Source: Paenibacillus_AR mesotrionivorans
GTDB lineage: Bacteria; Bacillota; Bacilli; Paenibacillales; NBRC-103111
Assembly (NCBI RefSeq): GCF_046098205.1
Contig: NZ_JBJURJ010000022.1
Location: forward strand, 1-64,000
Length of the DNA: 64,000 bases
Direction: 5' to 3'
A program made the position numbers and the translations under genes. The notes beneath the pieces were generated by a model. It was not told the DNA's origin. It searched no databases and saw only the letters and a list, made by a program, of their open reading frames with translations. This document shows positions 60,951 through 64,000 of the stretch, piece by piece (the first letter of the stretch is position 1; each line of letters begins with the position of its first letter).

Positions 60951-61643
60951 TTAGTACGCGCTGTTCGGCGCGATCATGATCTTGACCGTACGGATGATCA
61001 GCTTCACATCATAGAAGAAGCTGCGCTTCTCTATATAATGAAGGTCCAGCTCCACCATCTCGTCGAAGGAGAGGCTGTTGCGTCCGCTCACCTGCCACAG
61101 GCCGGTGCAGCCCGGTGTAACCAATAGACGCTGGCGGTCAAAGTGGGAGTATTCCTCCACTTCACGGGGAAGGGAAGGCCGCGGCCCAACCAGGCTCATG
61201 TCTCCCCGCAGCACGTTCCACAGCTGGGGCAGCTCATCGATGCTGGTTTTGCGGATGAAGCGTCCGATCCGGGTAACCCGGGGGTCATTCTTCATTTTGA
61301 ACATGGCCCCGCCAACTTCATTCTGATCCAGCAGCTCATCGAGCAGCGCTTCCGCATTGGCTATCATCGAGCGGAATTTATACATGTGGAATTCCCTGCC
61401 GTCCTTGCCCACCCGAACTTGCTTGAAGAAGACGGAGCCTTTGGGATCTTCAAGCTTGATGAGAGCCGCCACAATTGCGAACAACGGGGTCAACAGCAAC
61501 AACCCGGCGAGCGCGCCGAAAAAATCCAGCAGCCTCTTGGTTGCCAGATACAGCTTGCGTTCGTTGGGATTGACCGATGCGGCTGTATCGGAATATACAG
61601 CCCGGGATGGCAGCGCCTGTCCATCGAATGAATAATTAGGCAT
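60951..61643 (-). CDS. Initiating sugar phosphotransferase (short WcaJ/WbaP type)
   Basis: This 230-residue bacterial sugar transferase has one membrane segment (about 36-58) and the catalytic domain with [53 protein letters not shown] and [14 protein letters not shown]. It lacks the N-terminal multi-helix domain of full WcaJ, so it is the monotopic short form. It loads the first sugar-phosphate (glucose or galactose type) onto undecaprenyl phosphate. AAAGGAGTGTGGAATC precedes the ATG. Confidence 0.93.
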   Translation of the reverse strand: MPNYSFDGQALPSRAVYSDTAASVNPNERKLYLATKRLLDFFGALAGLLLLTPLFAIVAALIKLEDPKGSVFFKQVRVGKDGREFHMYKFRSMIANAEALLDELLDQNEVGGAMFKMKNDPRVTRIGRFIRKTSIDELPQLWNVLRGDMSLVGPRPSLPREVEEYSHFDRQRLLVTPGCTGLWQVSGRNSLSFDEMVELDLHYIEKRSFFYDVKLIIRTVKIMIAPNSAY

Positions 61644-61659
61644 GATTCCACACTCCTTT

Positions 61660-62553
61660 TTAACCGATCACACGCGGCATAAATTCTTTAGTATTGACCA
61701 TCCGCTCCAGCTCCTGCATCAGCGGCTGGCGCAGCTCCGGATTGCATAGGGCAAATTCCAGCGTCGTCAGGATAAAGCCCAGCTTCTCGCCCACATCATA
61801 ACGTTTGCCTTGGAAATGGTACGCGAATACCTTCTGTGCATCATTCAGCTTCTGAATGGCGTCAGTGAGCTGGATTTCGCCGCCCGCTCCTTTTTCCTGA
61901 AGATCCAGGAAATCAAAAATCTCCGGTGTGAGCACATAACGTCCCATAATTGCCAGATTGGAGGGCGCCGTACCAAAAGGCGGCTTCTCTACAAAATTCC
62001 GGACCTGATACAGTAGGCCATCCTTCATAATTGGGTCTACTATGCCGTAACGCTGGGTTTCCTGGTCGGATACCGGCTGGACGCCGATGACCGAGCAGCC
62101 CGTCTTTTCATATTGGCTGATCAGCTGCTTGGTGCAGGGCTGTTCTCCGCTGACAATGTCGTCTCCCAATAACACGGCGAATGGCTCATCCCCGATGAAG
62201 CGACGGGCGCACCAGACGGCGTGGCCCAGTCCCTTGGGCTCCTTTTGACGGATATAATGGATATCCACCTTGGAGGAGCGTTGTACCTCCTCCAGCAGCT
62301 TCAGCTTGCCTTTTTCAACAAGTGTGCTCTCCAACTCGAAGGCATGGTCAAAATGATCCTCGATAGCACGTTTGCCTTTTCCGGTTACAATGATGATATC
62401 CTCGATGCCGGAGGCAACCGCTTCTTCCACGATATATTGGATCGTGGGTTTGTCGATGATGGGCAGCATTTCCTTGGGCATGGCTTTGGTAGCCGGCAAG
62501 AAACGGGTTCCCAAACCGGCAGCAGGAATAATGGCTTTTCTGACTTTTTTCAT
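61660..62553 (-). CDS. galU: UTP-glucose-1-phosphate uridylyltransferase
   Basis: This 297-residue enzyme has [20 protein letters not shown], the substrate region [34 protein letters not shown] and [17 protein letters not shown]. It makes UDP-glucose, the precursor used by Ugd and the transferases. AAGGAGGAACCGTA precedes the ATG. It is separated from cpsD by a 300-base gap, so a promoter may exist in front of it. Confidence 0.95.
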   Translation of the reverse strand: MKKVRKAIIPAAGLGTRFLPATKAMPKEMLPIIDKPTIQYIVEEAVASGIEDIIIVTGKGKRAIEDHFDHAFELESTLVEKGKLKLLEEVQRSSKVDIHYIRQKEPKGLGHAVWCARRFIGDEPFAVLLGDDIVSGEQPCTKQLISQYEKTGCSVIGVQPVSDQETQRYGIVDPIMKDGLLYQVRNFVEKPPFGTAPSNLAIMGRYVLTPEIFDFLDLQEKGAGGEIQLTDAIQKLNDAQKVFAYHFQGKRYDVGEKLGFILTTLEFALCNPELRQPLMQELERMVNTKEFMPRVIG

Positions 62554-62855
62554 TACGGTTCCTCCTTATAAAGATAATTGGAATGTTTGCTGCGACTTAT
62601 GGAAGTGGATAAAAAAACAAGCACACCTTCCTTGCCTGGTGGTGGGGAATGTAGGCTTATTTTTCCATCCACTTGGTTGTTTGTTGTGAAAAGGGCATTG
62701 AACCCGTCCTCACATCATACCCTTGACGATTAACGTCTAAGGCCCCGCGGGCCCACAGCATGACCGAGTGCCTACAGTGATACAGGTGCAGTAGACATTA
62801 CCTGCCGCTTGTGACTCTTGCCGGCTGCGGCAGCCGTTATGGAAGCTTGCGGGGC
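62554..62855. other. Non-coding gap with a long imperfect hairpin
   Basis: AAGTGGATAAAAAAACAAGC (62603-62622) can pair with GCTTATTTTTCCATCCACTT (62655-62674). On the minus strand the second arm contains GCTTGTTTTTTT, so the hairpin could act as a weak terminator between cpsD and galU. CTAAGGCCCCGC (about 62738) and GCGGGGCTTA (about 62850) also form an outer pair, which overlaps the cpsD stop. No gene was seen. Confidence 0.45.
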
Positions 62856-63527
62856 TTAACGCCCTGCGTAGGAATCCAGATTGGCTTTATTAATCTTGTT
62901 AAATACCACACCCAGCAGGCGGGCATTCACATGCCTCAGGTACGCCTTCACCTTCTTGCCGGCCTCCCGTTTGACAAAACCCTGCTCCACCACGAGAAGC
63001 ACCCCGTCAGTCTTGGCTGCGATAATCTGGGCATCCGTTACGGACAAGGCAGAAGGAGTGTCCAGGATAATGGTGTGGAAGTCCTTCTTCAGCTCCGCCA
63101 GCAAAAGATCCATCTGGTTCATGGTCAGAAGCTCCGCCGGGTTGGGCGGTTGGGTGCCTGACGGGATGACGCTGAGATTGGGAATGTGGGTCGGCGTTAT
63201 AATCTCGGTAAGCTCCGTCTGCAGGGCCAGATAGTTGGCCAGCCCTTTTTTGTTGTCCACCCGGAGAATCCGGTGAATGGAGGAGTTGCGCATGTCGGCA
63301 TCGATCAGGAGAACCTTCTTCCCCGCCTGGGATAAGGAGATGGCCAGGTTCACGGCGGTGGTGGACTTGCCTTCCCCCCGGGAAGCGGAGGTGATCATGA
63401 TAATCCGCATCTCCTTGCCAACGGAGGAAAATTCGATATTGGTCCGGAGCGTCCGGTATGCCTCGGCAATGGAGGAATCCGGATTCACGTCCATGATGAC
63501 CGGTTGATCAGCGGTTAAGCGTGGCAT
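62856..63527 (-). CDS. cpsD: CpsD/CapB-type BY-kinase (tyrosine autokinase)
   Basis: This 223-residue cytoplasmic P-loop kinase has Walker A (SASRGEGKSTTAVNLA), Walker A' (VLLIDADMRNSSIH) and Walker B (HTIILDTPSALSVTDAQ). An EAYRTLRTNIEFS start interacts with the membrane activator. BY-kinases control chain length and export through phosphorylation of a C-terminal Tyr cluster. Here the tail ends LDSYAGR with a single Tyr. ATG at 63527 follows AGGTGAACCAT and overlaps the cpsC stop by 20 bases. Confidence 0.9.
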   Translation of the reverse strand: MPRLTADQPVIMDVNPDSSIAEAYRTLRTNIEFSSVGKEMRIIMITSASRGEGKSTTAVNLAISLSQAGKKVLLIDADMRNSSIHRILRVDNKKGLANYLALQTELTEIITPTHIPNLSVIPSGTQPPNPAELLTMNQMDLLLAELKKDFHTIILDTPSALSVTDAQIIAAKTDGVLLVVEQGFVKREAGKKVKAYLRHVNARLLGVVFNKINKANLDSYAGR

Positions 63528-64000
63528 ATGGTTCACCTGCTTTCAGTGGGGTATGTCGTTTCATATCCTTCTTCTCAATGGCTGTAACGGATGCCAGCAC
63601 CGGTACATCGAACACCTTGAGGATGTCGTCCTCGGTTTTGATGGTGTCATCCATGTATTCCAGCAGGAATACCAGACCAACGGAGAACAAAAGTGCGATG
63701 ATGAAGCTGAGCAGCATATTGGAAATAGCGGGCGAGTTGACCGGCTGCGGATTGTTCAGCATCGGGGCTTCCGTCAGAAGGGTAACATTGTTGATTTTCA
63801 TGATGCGGGGAATTTCGGAACGGAAAACCTCGGATACACCGTTAACGATTTTTGCGGTCCGCTCATAGGCCAAGCCGGAGGCCGAAATCATCATGATCTG
63901 CGTGTTGTTCACCGAATACACATTGACGGTCCGGATCAGCTCATCGGAGGTAGCGTTCAGCTCTGGATATTTGGCAACTACCTTTTCCATAATGGCGGAG
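63508..64000 (-). CDS. cpsC: Wzz/CapA-type chain-length and BY-kinase activator protein, partial
   Basis: The frame is open to the right edge of the window, so the N-terminal part, including the first membrane helix, is missing. What remains (about 164 residues) shows the extracellular helical region, the Pro-rich LNNPQPVNSPAISNMLLSFI before the second membrane helix (MLLSFIIALLFSVGLVFLLE), and a cytoplasmic tail YMDDTIKTEDDILKVFDVPV. That is the pattern of polysaccharide co-polymerases that activate CpsD. An internal ATG at 63990 is probably not the start. Confidence 0.9.
   Translation of the reverse strand, partial: SAIMEKVVAKYPELNATSDELIRTVNVYSVNNTQIMMISASGLAYERTAKIVNGVSEVFRSEIPRIMKINNVTLLTEAPMLNNPQPVNSPAISNMLLSFIIALLFSVGLVFLLEYMDDTIKTEDDILKVFDVPVLASVTAIEKKDMKRHTPLKAGEPYATLNR

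Noticed and set aside
63508..63990. Complete 160-residue gene starting at ATG 63990
   Set aside because: The frame is open to the window edge and the protein lacks the first half of the Wzz/CapA family, so it is the 3' part of a longer gene.

Overview
The window looks like a chromosomal segment of a Paenibacillus-type firmicute. It opens with the 5' end of a 16S rRNA gene on the minus strand. Behind it comes the perR...ygxA-rrn neighbourhood known from Bacillus. Many genes have strong GGAGG ribosome binding sites and GTG or TTG starts, and gatCAB, a SigY-type operon and Paenibacillus-like intergenic repeats are present. Nearly everything up to 24 kb and from 37.5 kb onward is on the minus strand. 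I see no phage, transposase, CRISPR array or tRNA.

Layout. 1-3.9 kb: rrn promoters, ygxA, a GH18 glycosidase and perR. 3.9-7 kb: an ECF sigma / zinc anti-sigma operon with a membrane protein and a LiaF-like DUF4097 protein, preceded by its own ECF-type promoter. 7-14.4 kb: MgtC, a large unidentified protein, and gatC-gatA-gatB plus an acetyltransferase, with tandem hairpin repeats between gatC and gatA. 14.5-15.6 kb: a reduced sigY-yxlC-yxlE-like operon with a clear autoregulatory promoter. 15.8-21.9 kb: a compact Tad pilus operon (cpaB, tadZ, tadA, tadB, tadC and four short pilin-like proteins). 22-23.2 kb: an SH3-NlpC/P60 hydrolase gene broken by a one-base frameshift and preceded by a c-di-GMP-I (GEMM) riboswitch. 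25.3-29.4 kb: MCP-CheW-CheA without CheY. 29.8-42.3 kb: metabolic and regulatory genes (histidinol phosphatase, esterase, hemolysin III, hydrolase, MMPL exporter with TetR, LysM-3D protein, nuclease-like protein, RidA, WYL regulator, metallophosphoesterase, lactonase). 42.9-64 kb: one long Wzx/Wzy exopolysaccharide locus that continues past the window end.

How the genes work together. The polysaccharide locus reads from the right. A chain-length protein and BY-kinase (cpsC/cpsD) come first, then GalU and UDP-glucose dehydrogenase for UDP-Glc and UDP-GlcA, and an initiating phosphoglycosyl transferase. At least seven glycosyltransferase genes follow, one of them a two-domain fusion, with polymerase, flippase, two O-acetyltransferases and ManC for GDP-mannose. 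The product should be an acidic, acetylated, mannose-containing heteropolysaccharide. Together with the Tad pilus, the c-di-GMP riboswitch and the chemotaxis module, the window is rich in surface-lifestyle functions.

The most unusual features are the several families of structured intergenic repeats. These are a ~60-bp palindromic element (four copies, three inside the polysaccharide locus, one encoding a protein C-terminus), a 165-bp terminal-inverted-repeat element that begins with the tetR stop codon, and three tandem hairpin units inside the gat operon. All function calls come from reading the sequence; no database search was run.
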